In this document: one piece after another, positions 1-7,585 of the stretch
Layout: the number at the start of each line of letters is the position of its first letter
How positions within the stretch are numbered: position 1 is the stretch's first letter
NCBI GenBank assembly: GCA_017532485.1
Contig: JAFXJE010000074.1
Coordinates: 1 to 21,394, forward strand
Length of the DNA: 21,394 bases
From: Peptococcaceae bacterium
GTDB taxonomy: Bacteria; Bacillota; Peptococcia; Peptococcales; Peptococcaceae
Reading direction: 5' to 3'
The notes under the pieces: model-generated
Seen by the model: the letters and a program-made list of their open reading frames with translations, nothing else
Database searches by the model: none
What the model was told of the DNA's origin: nothing
Translations under genes and position numbers: made by a program

Positions 1-234
1 ATGCTCTGCCAAAATTTTTTCTCTTTGCTCAATTAAAGCCTGTACTTCTTTATCTATACTTGCCATATCATGCACAGTTTGTTTTTCCTGCAGCATTTTT
101 TTGATGAAACTTGTACTTTTTCGAGCTATTTCCAAATCTATTTCGCGCAGCACAGGAATTACTTCATACATTTGCTCAATGCGCGTATTACACTCCTGCT
201 GTTTTTCTAAGCGCAGCTGCTCCCGATTAATCAT
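1..234 (-). CDS. DnaC/DnaI-like helicase loader ATPase, N-terminal part only
   Basis: This is an open frame of 78 codons from ATG at 234 to the window edge, where it is still open, so only the N-terminus is present. The visible residues are charged and helical (start MINREQLRLEK), with no catalytic motif yet; the AAA+ ATPase part would lie beyond the left edge. The call rests on context. The gene starts 10 bases after the stop of a DnaD-domain gene, and in many Bacillota a DnaD-type protein is followed by the DnaC/DnaI ATPase that loads the replicative helicase. An N-terminal helical helicase-binding segment before the ATPase would fit. Another coiled-coil protein cannot be excluded from this fragment. 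Confidence 0.6.
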   Translation of the reverse strand, partial: MINREQLRLEKQQECNTRIEQMYEVIPVLREIDLEIARKSTSFIKKMLQEKQTVHDMASIDKEVQALIEQREKILAEH

Positions 235-244
235 GCTTCTTCAC

Positions 245-1183
245 CTACTCTTCTAATTGGCGATAATCTTGTCCCGTATGTTGAAAATTATTCATTTTAC
301 CACGATTAACTCTTGGTTTGCTTGCTTTATCATTTGAAGATATTTTATTTTGTTCTTGCTGTTTTTGGCGATAAAGCTGTAAATCTTCTGGATTTTTTAT
401 TCCTTTTTCTTGCCAATCTTTTAAGATTGCATCTACATATTTCATATTTGGATTGTCAGCACTCACTGTTTCTTCCACAGCTTTTAAAATCATTTCATGG
501 CTGAATTTCCATAAAGCAGACCATTTTAAATACAATTCTTTTTGCGCTTCTGTCGGATTATTGCGTTTGCCTAATTGGCGCAGTACACTAACTGTCTTAT
601 ATGAAGTTGTGTCTAAATTATTCAAAAAACGCTGGAAACTTTCTTTATTTTCCACATTGGCACCGAAAGCCATCTGGCAGAAAAAAAGAAATTTATATTG
701 CTTGCGATAATTTTTCTCATATTCCATAAAAATATCATAAATCAAATCATAGGACCATTGATATCGCATGGAAACTTCTTCAATATTTTGTTTCTCTACT
801 AAGGTTGGAAATCTGCCCAAACTGCCTTCTAATTTTTTGATTAGTGTTGCATAATTTAATTCTTGGGTAGAATAACCACGTTGTTCCATATAAACAGGCT
901 CTTGCCCCAAATTTTCTGCTATTTTATCAAACATCGGTGAAAAATCGATGCGTTCTTGATCCACATACCAACGCAAAATACCTTTGGCGTGCAAACTTTT
1001 GGCAGCATTCACTGCATACTGGTCACCACGCCGCACCTCATTAGTTCCACAATAAAGCAGATAGACAATTTTGCCGATATCCTCAAAATTCAACCCTAAA
1101 GGCTCCATCAAACCCAACAAATTTTTGGGAATACCTACTACACCGCCTTCGAAAAACCAAGCCGTAATATTTTGTTTATCCAT
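245..1183 (-). CDS. DnaD/DnaB-type replication initiation protein
   Basis: This 312-aa protein is of the DnaD family that helps load the replicative helicase at origins and restart sites. Residues about 10-95 look like the N-terminal winged-helix part (start MDKQNITAWFFEGGVVGIPK). Residues about 205-265 match the C-terminal DnaD/DnaB_2 helical domain, ending in the typical KYVDAILKDWQEKGI. Residues about 115-178 (YQWSYDLIYDIFMEYEKNY) may be a further, weaker copy of the same fold, which would make the layout closer to B. subtilis DnaB than DnaD. The tail from about 270 is polar and probably disordered. A GGAG ribosome site lies 7 bases before the ATG. The gene sits between the P-loop/Asp23 gene and the probable DnaC-like loader, which supports a replication role. 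Confidence 0.85.
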   Translation of the reverse strand: MDKQNITAWFFEGGVVGIPKNLLGLMEPLGLNFEDIGKIVYLLYCGTNEVRRGDQYAVNAAKSLHAKGILRWYVDQERIDFSPMFDKIAENLGQEPVYMEQRGYSTQELNYATLIKKLEGSLGRFPTLVEKQNIEEVSMRYQWSYDLIYDIFMEYEKNYRKQYKFLFFCQMAFGANVENKESFQRFLNNLDTTSYKTVSVLRQLGKRNNPTEAQKELYLKWSALWKFSHEMILKAVEETVSADNPNMKYVDAILKDWQEKGIKNPEDLQLYRQKQQEQNKISSNDKASKPRVNRGKMNNFQHTGQDYRQLEE

Positions 1184-1195
1184 TATCTCTCTCCA

Positions 1196-1999
1196 TTATG
1201 AAAAAATACCGTTAATTCTGACATCAATTTTTAAGACTGTTAAGCTCGTCAAATTTTCCAAGGTTTCCACCAAAGTTTTTTGAAACTCTTCAACAGTTTT
1301 CCGAATTCTTGTCCCAAATTTGATTTTTATATCGCAATAAATATTAACGCCGAAATCGGTAATTTCAACTTGAATTTTCCCAGTTGTTTCAAACACCTCT
1401 ACTTGCTGCAGCAAATGTAAAACTATTTGTTCTATAGCAGCTTCGGTAATAGTCAAAGTTCCCATCTGCGAAAATTTCGGCCGCACAATTGATTTTTCGT
1501 CACTTTTGCCACCTTTTTTCTTCGTCACAAAGCTAAAGATAGAATCTATCCAATAATTAGGTAAATCTTTCTTTACTTCAATACTTGGCAAAGGAATAAC
1601 GTGTTTACCATCTTTACGCATTTTTTGTGCCAATTCAATTTGCTCAGGGGAAGAAATTTCTTGAATAAAAATTTTATGTTCTGCTGGAGGTAAATCCAAC
1701 GCATTAGCAATACGCGTAATCATTTTTTCCGAAGTACCAATTAAAAGGATACTTTGTGGATTGATTTTTTGGATTTCCTCTTTTACTTCTTGGGCGTGCA
1801 CAGGGTCATTAAAAATTGCTCGTTTAACCGCCTGTACCATTGTTGCTTCCGCTTTGGCTGAAGTACCTGCCAATTTTTTGCCGTTTTGGATTAATAAACC
1901 ATCATCAATCATTACTTCAATATGATATTTTTGCAGTACCTTATTGGCATTATGACTTTTGCCTGTGCCACTGGCACCGATTAAAGCATAAACTTCCAC
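1196..1999 (-). CDS. P-loop NTPase fused to a C-terminal Asp23/Gls24-like domain
   Basis: This 267-aa protein has a clear Walker A motif, GASGTGKS, at residues 8-15, followed by VMIDDGLLI (29-37), which may be a Walker B-like or substrate-facing strand. A second strand, SILLIGTS, is at 83-90. The first about 160 residues form the P-loop part. After a lysine-rich linker (160-175), residues about 178-267 resemble the Asp23/Gls24 (DUF322) fold, with the pattern GTLTITEAAIEQIV and later VNIYCDIKIKFGTRI and VLKIDVRING. Asp23 proteins are small envelope-stress or membrane-associated scaffolds; the fusion suggests a nucleotide-dependent partner, but the function is not known to me. The start is GTG at 1999, with AAGGG 7 bases upstream; no in-frame ATG fits better. 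It lies 12 bases before the DnaD-type gene. Confidence 0.7.
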   Translation of the reverse strand: MEVYALIGASGTGKSHNANKVLQKYHIEVMIDDGLLIQNGKKLAGTSAKAEATMVQAVKRAIFNDPVHAQEVKEEIQKINPQSILLIGTSEKMITRIANALDLPPAEHKIFIQEISSPEQIELAQKMRKDGKHVIPLPSIEVKKDLPNYWIDSIFSFVTKKKGGKSDEKSIVRPKFSQMGTLTITEAAIEQIVLHLLQQVEVFETTGKIQVEITDFGVNIYCDIKIKFGTRIRKTVEEFQKTLVETLENLTSLTVLKIDVRINGIFS

Positions 2000-2035
2000 A
2001 ACATTTCCCTTCTTTCCCCTATATGTATTAATCTA

Positions 2036-2074
2036 CCCCCATATCCCCATTTTAAACAAAGGGAGATATGGGGG
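2036..2074 (-). terminator. Hairpin after the PepT-like gene, possible weak terminator
   Basis: CCCCCATATC at 2036-2045 pairs with GATATGGGGG at 2065-2074, extended by CCC/GGG across a one-base bulge, with a loop of about 12 bases. It begins a few bases after the stop of the peptidase gene. No run of U follows on the minus strand (TAGATTAATA), so it may be a processing or pausing site, or mRNA 3'-end protection, rather than a full terminator. Confidence 0.5.
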
Positions 2075-2082
2075 ATTTAGAT

Positions 2083-3198
2083 TTACTTAGCTGCTTTGAT
2101 TAATTCCAAAATCACTTTACTAGCCATAGCCATTTTTTCGATAGATAAACATTCTTCCATACTATGCACATTTTCCATACCAACACCAATGTTGCAAGCA
2201 GGAATACCTTTACCACAGAATACGTTAGCATCTGTGCCGCCACCACTTTTTACTAAGTTTGGTGTTAAGCCCAATTTTTCTGCTGCTTGGCTTGCCATTT
2301 GTACGATAACACTATCTTTATCTAAATTAATTGCAGAATATTCTTCCTCGGTAATAACTTCTACTTTACCACCAAATTTTGCTGCTGCTTCTTCACAGCA
2401 TTTTGTCATGTGCGCAATTTGAGCATCAACTTTTTCTTTATTTAAACTTCTTGCTTCACCCCAAATAGTTACGCTTTCAGTAACAATATTGGTAGCACGA
2501 CCACCATTAACGACACCGAAGTTAGCTGTTGTTTCTTCGTCAATTCTACCCAGTTTCATATTATGGATAGCTTCAGCCATCATGTAAATAGCATTAATGC
2601 CTTTTTCAGGCTCCATACCAGAATGAACTGCTTTACCAGTAAAGGTTACAGTGATAGCAATATGATGTGGTGCAGCTACGCAAATATCACTTGGCATCCC
2701 ATCACTGTCAAAGGAAAATGCTGCATCTACAGGCTGCATTTTTTCTACTTCCAGTTGTTTAGCCCCTAATAAGCCACCTTCTTCAGCTACAGTAAAGACA
2801 ACTTGGATAGGACCACAAGGAATATTATTTTCTTGAGCTGTTTCAATAGCTTCAAAGATAGCAGCCATCCCTGCTTTATCGTCACCACCTAAAATTGTAT
2901 CGCCGGAGCTATAGATAACACCGTCACGAATTTGTGGTTTTACACCGATACCAGGTTTAACTGTATCCATGTGCGCACAGAACAACAAACTTTTACCTTG
3001 ACCATCACCAGGATGATAACCGATAACATTACCTGCATTACCACCGATTTTTTCTCCAGCTTCATCTTCACGCACAGAAAAGCCCAAGCTTTCTAATTTT
3101 GCTTTGGCATAATCTGCAACTTTGCGTTCAAATTTAGTTTCGGAATCCAATTTTACTAAATCAATTAAAGTGTTTACCAAACGTTCTTGATTAATCAT
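2083..3198 (-). CDS. PepT-like M20 family zinc peptidase
   Basis: This 371-aa cytoplasmic metallopeptidase is of the M20 clan, closest by eye to the tripeptidase T-like subgroup, which trims peptides after oligopeptide uptake. Metal and catalytic motifs are visible: CAHMDT with H76 and D78, GGDDKAG with D106, VAEEGG with the E139/E140 pair, FDSDG (163-167), and a late NVHSMEE histidine. The dimerisation or lid domain lies between, with GKAVHSGMEPEKG around residue 192. Length is slightly short of classical PepT (about 410), as usual for the PepT-like subgroup. AGGAG lies 8 bases before the ATG. The gene follows murI by 33 bases. The exact peptide substrate is not evident. Confidence 0.88.
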   Translation of the reverse strand: MINQERLVNTLIDLVKLDSETKFERKVADYAKAKLESLGFSVREDEAGEKIGGNAGNVIGYHPGDGQGKSLLFCAHMDTVKPGIGVKPQIRDGVIYSSGDTILGGDDKAGMAAIFEAIETAQENNIPCGPIQVVFTVAEEGGLLGAKQLEVEKMQPVDAAFSFDSDGMPSDICVAAPHHIAITVTFTGKAVHSGMEPEKGINAIYMMAEAIHNMKLGRIDEETTANFGVVNGGRATNIVTESVTIWGEARSLNKEKVDAQIAHMTKCCEEAAAKFGGKVEVITEEEYSAINLDKDSVIVQMASQAAEKLGLTPNLVKSGGGTDANVFCGKGIPACNIGVGMENVHSMEECLSIEKMAMASKVILELIKAAK

Positions 3199-3231
3199 GG
3201 TACATTCTCCTGTCTATTCTTAAATTATTTT

Positions 3232-3999
3232 TTAATATTGCTGCATTTGGTCTAAACGGCTTAATAAAGCCTCATACGGTGTCGTATCAAGCATAAGCTT
3301 ACCTGATTGATAGTACGTAACCTGACCATTATTATTTTCTCCTAAGCCTCTCTCTGCCAAAAGATGCTGCAAATGTTTTACTGTACCGTTGCTGCCATCA
3401 AGCAAAGAAATATTTCCTGGCAGCAAGCGCCGTAAAGTATCTTTGAAAAAATTGAAATGAGTGCAGCCTAAGACTACAGTATCATAATCCTCCAATGCAT
3501 ATCGCCCAAACTCCTTTTGCAGATATGTTTCTACCTCTGCTCCACTGAAAATACCATCTTCAGCCAGCGTAACTAACTGAGGCAGTGGCAATAAGTCTAC
3601 AATATGCGTCATATCTATTTGCAAAAGTAAATCATGCAGCTTTTGTTCTTGCAAAGTCATTGGCGTAGCAATCACCAAAACTCGCTTCTGACTTTGACTC
3701 ACCGCAGGTTTAACTGCAGGCTCCATACCGATAATCGGAAATGTGTATTTTTGACGCAGCTCGGCAATAGCAACGCTGGTAGCTGTATTGCACGCTACTA
3801 CTAAAGCTTTTACATCTTGCTCGGCGATAAAAGCCACTGCCTCATCAACACAAGAGATAATTTCTTCTTTTGTTTTGGTTCCATAAGGCACATGCAAAGT
3901 GTCTGCATAATAAAGATAATCTTCCTGCGGCATTTGCTGCAGTGCCTGATGTAATACGGTCAAACCACCTATTCCGGAATCAAAAATTGCAATCTTCAT
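3232..3999 (-). CDS. murI: Glutamate racemase
   Basis: The protein (255 aa from the chosen start) makes D-glutamate from L-glutamate for peptidoglycan. The family N-terminus KIAIFDSGIGGLTV is present. Both catalytic cysteines are visible: C70 in VACNTATS and C179 in LGCTHF, with YADTLHVPYG at 31-40 in the substrate site. An in-frame ATG four codons upstream (4011) would give 259 aa, but the ATG at 3999 has a GAGG ribosome site 6 bases ahead and matches the usual family start. The start lies inside the 3' end of the upstream methyltransferase gene (overlap of 20 bases), suggesting translational coupling. The closely spaced peptidase gene follows. Confidence 0.95.
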   Translation of the reverse strand: MKIAIFDSGIGGLTVLHQALQQMPQEDYLYYADTLHVPYGTKTKEEIISCVDEAVAFIAEQDVKALVVACNTATSVAIAELRQKYTFPIIGMEPAVKPAVSQSQKRVLVIATPMTLQEQKLHDLLLQIDMTHIVDLLPLPQLVTLAEDGIFSGAEVETYLQKEFGRYALEDYDTVVLGCTHFNFFKDTLRRLLPGNISLLDGSNGTVKHLQHLLAERGLGENNNGQVTYYQSGKLMLDTTPYEALLSRLDQMQQY

Positions 4000-4759
4000 C
4001 GAAATCCTCATCCCATTTCCGTTTTCTCGCTACAAATACTGCTCTTTCCTCTTGCTCGCCCAATTCTTCCATAGTTAATTGCCGATAAACACCTAAAACA
4101 TCAAAACCGGCAAAATCCAGCCAAAGCTGCAGCAAATCCAGCTCATAAACTCTTTCATATTGTTCTTCCTCTATCCGCTGATAAAGGCCATTATCCTGCT
4201 GCAGAAAATAGGTTAAATGCATGGTGCAAATTTGGTTTTCTTCGTCAAAATCATTATCCCAAATATACGCTAAATGTTCATTGTGCCAACTATAACTATT
4301 ATTACCCAAATACTCGCGTAATTTCCATGGTGTCTGCACATCAAAAATCAAAAGACCATCATCGCGCAAATATTGGCTGATTTGTAAAAAAGTCTGCTGT
4401 AAATCTTCCGGCTCTAAAAGATGATTAAACACATCAAAGGTAGCCACCATAGCATCAACTTCTTCAGCCAGTTCCAGCTCAGTAATATCTTGCTGCTGCC
4501 AGCTGACAGCTAAATCTTGCCCTTTCGTTTTTGCTGCAGCCTGTGCCAACATTTCCTCTGACAAATCCAGCCCTATTACTTGATAACCTTTTTGCGCCAA
4601 AGGAATACTGATACTGCCTGTCCCACAGCCCAAGTCAACCAACATTTGACCTGGACAATGGTAATACTCCAACAATTGAGCCAAATAATCTGCCCAACGC
4701 TTATAATCTATATCCTCCATCAGCCCATCATATAATCCTGCTAAGACTTGATATGCCAT
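3980..4759 (-). CDS. Class I SAM-dependent methyltransferase
   Basis: This 259-aa protein has a Rossmann methyltransferase fold. Motif I, VDLGCGTG, is at 41-48, motif II VIGLDLSEEML follows at about 61-71, and MVATFDVFNHL near 104-114 corresponds to the motif IV region. It resembles the uncharacterised methyltransferases often found directly after rsfS in Bacillota operons. The substrate is unknown; that genomic habit hints at a ribosome-linked or cell-wall-linked role, but this is only inference. Its ATG overlaps the last base of the rsfS stop region at 4759, and its 3' end overlaps murI, so the three are translated as a block. The C-terminus is acidic. Confidence 0.85.
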   Translation of the reverse strand: MAYQVLAGLYDGLMEDIDYKRWADYLAQLLEYYHCPGQMLVDLGCGTGSISIPLAQKGYQVIGLDLSEEMLAQAAAKTKGQDLAVSWQQQDITELELAEEVDAMVATFDVFNHLLEPEDLQQTFLQISQYLRDDGLLIFDVQTPWKLREYLGNNSYSWHNEHLAYIWDNDFDEENQICTMHLTYFLQQDNGLYQRIEEEQYERVYELDLLQLWLDFAGFDVLGVYRQLTMEELGEQEERAVFVARKRKWDEDFDEDCNF

Positions 4760-5121
4760 TATTCAGCCTCAATCATTTTGCTGATATCTACCAAAGGGCT
4801 ATTGCCCCATAATTTTTCTAAATTATAATAAGCTCTTTCTTCTGGTTGGAAGATTTGTACGATAATAGAACTGTAATCTAATAAAACCCAGTTGCCTTCT
4901 TGGTAACCTTCTGTGCGCAGCACTTTTTCGCCTAAAGTTTCTTCTACCTTTAATTCAACAAAATCGGCAATAGCTTTAGTTTGTGGTCTGCTGTTACCAG
5001 TGCAAATTACGAAGTAATCCGCGATACCTGTTTGTTCATGAATATCTAAAACCTGAATATCGCTTCCTTTTTTATCATCAATTGCTTTTACGATAGTTTC
5101 CAATAATGTTGCTTCTGCCAT
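4759..5121 (-). CDS. rsfS: Ribosomal silencing factor RsfS
   Basis: This 120-aa protein is of the RsfS/YbeB/Iojap family, which binds ribosomal protein L14 and blocks joining of the 30S and 50S subunits when nutrients are short. The fold signature is clear: the VLDIHEQTGIADYFVICTG stretch (about 24-42), the later EGYQEGNWVLLDYSSIIVQIF, and ERAYYNLEKLW near the C-terminus. Length is typical. AGGGGGA lies 7 bases before the ATG at 5121. The order nadD-yqeK-rsfS seen here is widely conserved in Bacillota and supports the call. Confidence 0.96.
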   Translation of the reverse strand: MAEATLLETIVKAIDDKKGSDIQVLDIHEQTGIADYFVICTGNSRPQTKAIADFVELKVEETLGEKVLRTEGYQEGNWVLLDYSSIIVQIFQPEERAYYNLEKLWGNSPLVDISKMIEAE

Positions 5122-5150
5122 AATAATCCCCCTTAAATTAATATCTTATC

Positions 5151-5738
5151 TTAATTACAATCTTTTATCCCAATTTCCTCTAACATCCGATTGCGTGCCA
5201 TCAAGGAATAAGGATGAATAAAGGCAGCTTTTTGCAGTAAGTAAGTTAAGGTATGGTTAAGTCCTGCCAAAACTCCTAAATTCCAATCTTGATAAGTAAT
5301 CGTTCTTAATTTGTCTACCCCAGGAAATTTTCTTTCTGGTTCAATATAATCAGCAATATAAATCAATTTGCTGAGCCAATCCATTTCTGGATGGCCTGTA
5401 GTATGATTGCGAATAGCCGTTAAAATCTGTTGGTCAGTAATTAAGCCTTCCTGCTCCAACAAAAATGCACCCACCGTACCATGCAGTAAATCTGGCTTGA
5501 TTACTTCAATGTGGTCTGTAATTAAGTTATTTTCCTGCGCCAGCAACAATAATTCAGTACCACTCATTTCTCTGGCATAATCGTGCATTAAGCCGGCTAA
5601 ATAAGATTTTTCAATATCCAAATTATTCATTCCTGCCAGCTTAGCTGCTGTATTAGCCACGCCTACAGAATGAACATAACGAGCCGGAGATAAACGTTTC
5701 TGCATAATAATTTTATAGCCTTCTACATCTATTGCCAC
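5151..5738 (-). CDS. yqeK: HD-domain phosphohydrolase YqeK (diadenosine tetraphosphatase)
   Basis: This 195-aa HD-superfamily protein has the metal ligand set visible: H23 in RYVHSVGV, the H52-D53 pair in GLMHDYA, H86 in LLHGTVGA, H112 in IRNHTTG and D130 in IYIADYIEPER. YqeK proteins hydrolyse Ap4A symmetrically to two ADP. The 5' end overlaps the end of nadD by 10 bases, and rsfS follows after 29 bases, the standard neighbourhood for this family. Its N-terminus, MAIDVEGYKIIMQKRLS, is usual. No unusual residues are apparent. Confidence 0.93.
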   Translation of the reverse strand: MAIDVEGYKIIMQKRLSPARYVHSVGVANTAAKLAGMNNLDIEKSYLAGLMHDYAREMSGTELLLLAQENNLITDHIEVIKPDLLHGTVGAFLLEQEGLITDQQILTAIRNHTTGHPEMDWLSKLIYIADYIEPERKFPGVDKLRTITYQDWNLGVLAGLNHTLTYLLQKAAFIHPYSLMARNRMLEEIGIKDCN

Positions 5739-6328
5739 GCTTGTTTCACCTCATCTATAATTTCCGACGGAATAAAATGCTCTATATTTTCCCCCTGCTG
5801 CAAAGCTGTTCTGATTTCTGTTGATGAAAGAGGCAAAGCATCTATCGGCAGCAAGAGAATACCTTTCTTCGCCTTTGCCTCTCTTTGCTTTATTTCTTCT
5901 GTCATAACCAGCTCATAGCCAGGTCTGGTCGTAATCACAAAATAACATAAATCAAGAATTTCTTGCCATTTGTACCAATCAGTCAAAGTTGTTAAAGAAT
6001 CGGCACCAGTCAAAAAATATAGTTCCGCCTGTGGATACATTTCCTGCAAAACTACCAAGGTATCATAGGTATAAGATTTGCCTTGACGCTGCTGTTCAAT
6101 ATCAGATATTTCCCAAGTCGCCTCCCCAGCAATTGCTTTCGCCAACCACTTTCGCCTGCTGGCGTAAGCAGTAATCTGCCCTTCCTTCAACGGTGGTACA
6201 GATGCCGGAATAAAAATTATTTTATCCAGCTGTAATTTTTCTTGGCTTTCGCGTGCCATTTGCAAATGTCCCTTATGCACAGGGTTAAAGGTACCACCTA
6301 AAATACCTATCTTTTCTCGTTTACTCAT
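5729..6328 (-). CDS. nadD: Nicotinate-nucleotide adenylyltransferase
   Basis: This 199-aa enzyme joins nicotinate mononucleotide and ATP to give deamido-NAD in NAD synthesis. The nucleotidyltransferase motif GGTFNPVHKGHL contains the HxGH signature at 18-21, and the C-terminal SSTEIR at 168-173 is the second nucleotide-binding motif. GKSYTYDTL (83-91) is also typical of NadD. The ATG at 6328 overlaps the TGA of proA in an ATGA arrangement, and the 3' end overlaps yqeK, so it is translationally linked on both sides. Confidence 0.96.
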   Translation of the reverse strand: MSKREKIGILGGTFNPVHKGHLQMARESQEKLQLDKIIFIPASVPPLKEGQITAYASRRKWLAKAIAGEATWEISDIEQQRQGKSYTYDTLVVLQEMYPQAELYFLTGADSLTTLTDWYKWQEILDLCYFVITTRPGYELVMTEEIKQREAKAKKGILLLPIDALPLSSTEIRTALQQGENIEHFIPSEIIDEVKQAWQ

Positions 6329-7572
6329 TTTCTCACTTGTCCGTTACCATTAACAATATATTTATAGCTAGTCAAAGCTTTTAAGCCCATTGGTCCACGC
6401 GCATGAATTTTTTGCGTACTAATCCCAATTTCTGCCCCAAAGCCAAATTGAAAACCATCACTAAATCTGCTGGAAGCATTGACATAAACTACTGCTGCAT
6501 CAATCATTTGTTGGAATTGACGCGCATGATTATAGTTATTTGTAACAATTACTTCTGAATGTTTGGTACTGTAAGTAGAAATATGCTCAATAGCTTCTGC
6601 AAGACTGTCTACGATTTTTACTGCTAAAATCAAATCATGGAATTCCGTAGCATAATCTTCCTCTGTGGCAGCTTTACTTTGAGCTGCCCATTTACCACTT
6701 CTAGTACAGCAGCGCAATTCTACACCTGCTGCCAATAATTTTTCATTGACCTTCGGTAAAAACTCCTCTGCCACATCAGCATGAACTAATAAGGTTTCTG
6801 TCGCATTACATACACCAGGTCGCTGTACTTTGCCGTTCATAACGATATCTATTGCCATATCAATATCAGCATCAGCATCAACATAAATATGACAGTTGCC
6901 TACTCCTGTTTCAATTACAGGCACAGTGGCATTTTCCACTACCCGTTTAATCAAACCTGCCCCACCACGCGGAATTAAAACATCAAGATACTGATTTAAT
7001 TTCAACATCTCATCTACTGTATCCCGACTTGTATTTTCTACTATTTGAATAGTGCCATGCGGCATACCAGCTTGCTCTGCTGCTTGTGCCAAACAATCAG
7101 CAATCACCAAATTGGAACGAATAGCATCACTGCTGCCTCGCAAAAGAACGGCATTACCAGATTTCAAACAAAGTCCAGCAGCATCAGCAGTTACATTAGG
7201 GCGAGCTTCATAAATCATCCCAACTACCCCTAAAGGAACAGTAATTTTCCCAATTTGCAAATTATCTTTATTGAGCCACATTTCTTCCACATGACCAATA
7301 GGGTCTTCCAAAGCTGTCAAGGCTGTCAACCCCTCAGCCATATCTTTAATGCGCTGCTCATTTAACAATAATCTATCCAAAAAAGATTGAGGCATACCTT
7401 TTTCGCGAGCCGCAACCATATCTTGCTCATTAGCTTTTAAAATTTCTGCACTATGAGTCAGCAAAGAATTTGCCATTACTTCTAATGCATGATTTTTTTC
7501 TGCTGCTGTCATCAAGGCTAAAGCTTTCGAAGCTTCTTTAGCCAATGCCCCTTTTGTTGCCAATTCTCCCAT
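6325..7572 (-). CDS. proA: Gamma-glutamyl phosphate reductase
   Basis: This 415-aa enzyme is the second step of proline synthesis from glutamate; it reduces gamma-glutamyl phosphate to glutamate semialdehyde using NADPH. It has the aldehyde dehydrogenase fold, with the catalytic cysteine C255 in RPGVCNATET, the glycine-rich IPRGGAGLI at 200-208, and VPLGVVGMIYEARPNVT (112-128), which is near-diagnostic for ProA. Length is typical. AGGGGG lies about 10 bases before the ATG. It follows proB by 13 bases, the usual proBA order, and its stop overlaps the nadD start. Confidence 0.97.
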   Translation of the reverse strand: MGELATKGALAKEASKALALMTAAEKNHALEVMANSLLTHSAEILKANEQDMVAAREKGMPQSFLDRLLLNEQRIKDMAEGLTALTALEDPIGHVEEMWLNKDNLQIGKITVPLGVVGMIYEARPNVTADAAGLCLKSGNAVLLRGSSDAIRSNLVIADCLAQAAEQAGMPHGTIQIVENTSRDTVDEMLKLNQYLDVLIPRGGAGLIKRVVENATVPVIETGVGNCHIYVDADADIDMAIDIVMNGKVQRPGVCNATETLLVHADVAEEFLPKVNEKLLAAGVELRCCTRSGKWAAQSKAATEEDYATEFHDLILAVKIVDSLAEAIEHISTYSTKHSEVIVTNNYNHARQFQQMIDAAVVYVNASSRFSDGFQFGFGAEIGISTQKIHARGPMGLKALTSYKYIVNGNGQVRK

Positions 7573-7585
7573 TCCAAGCTACCCC

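Noticed and set aside
3232..4011. Upstream ATG at 4011 for murI
   Set aside because: The ATG at 3999 has GAGG at the right distance and the usual family N-terminus.
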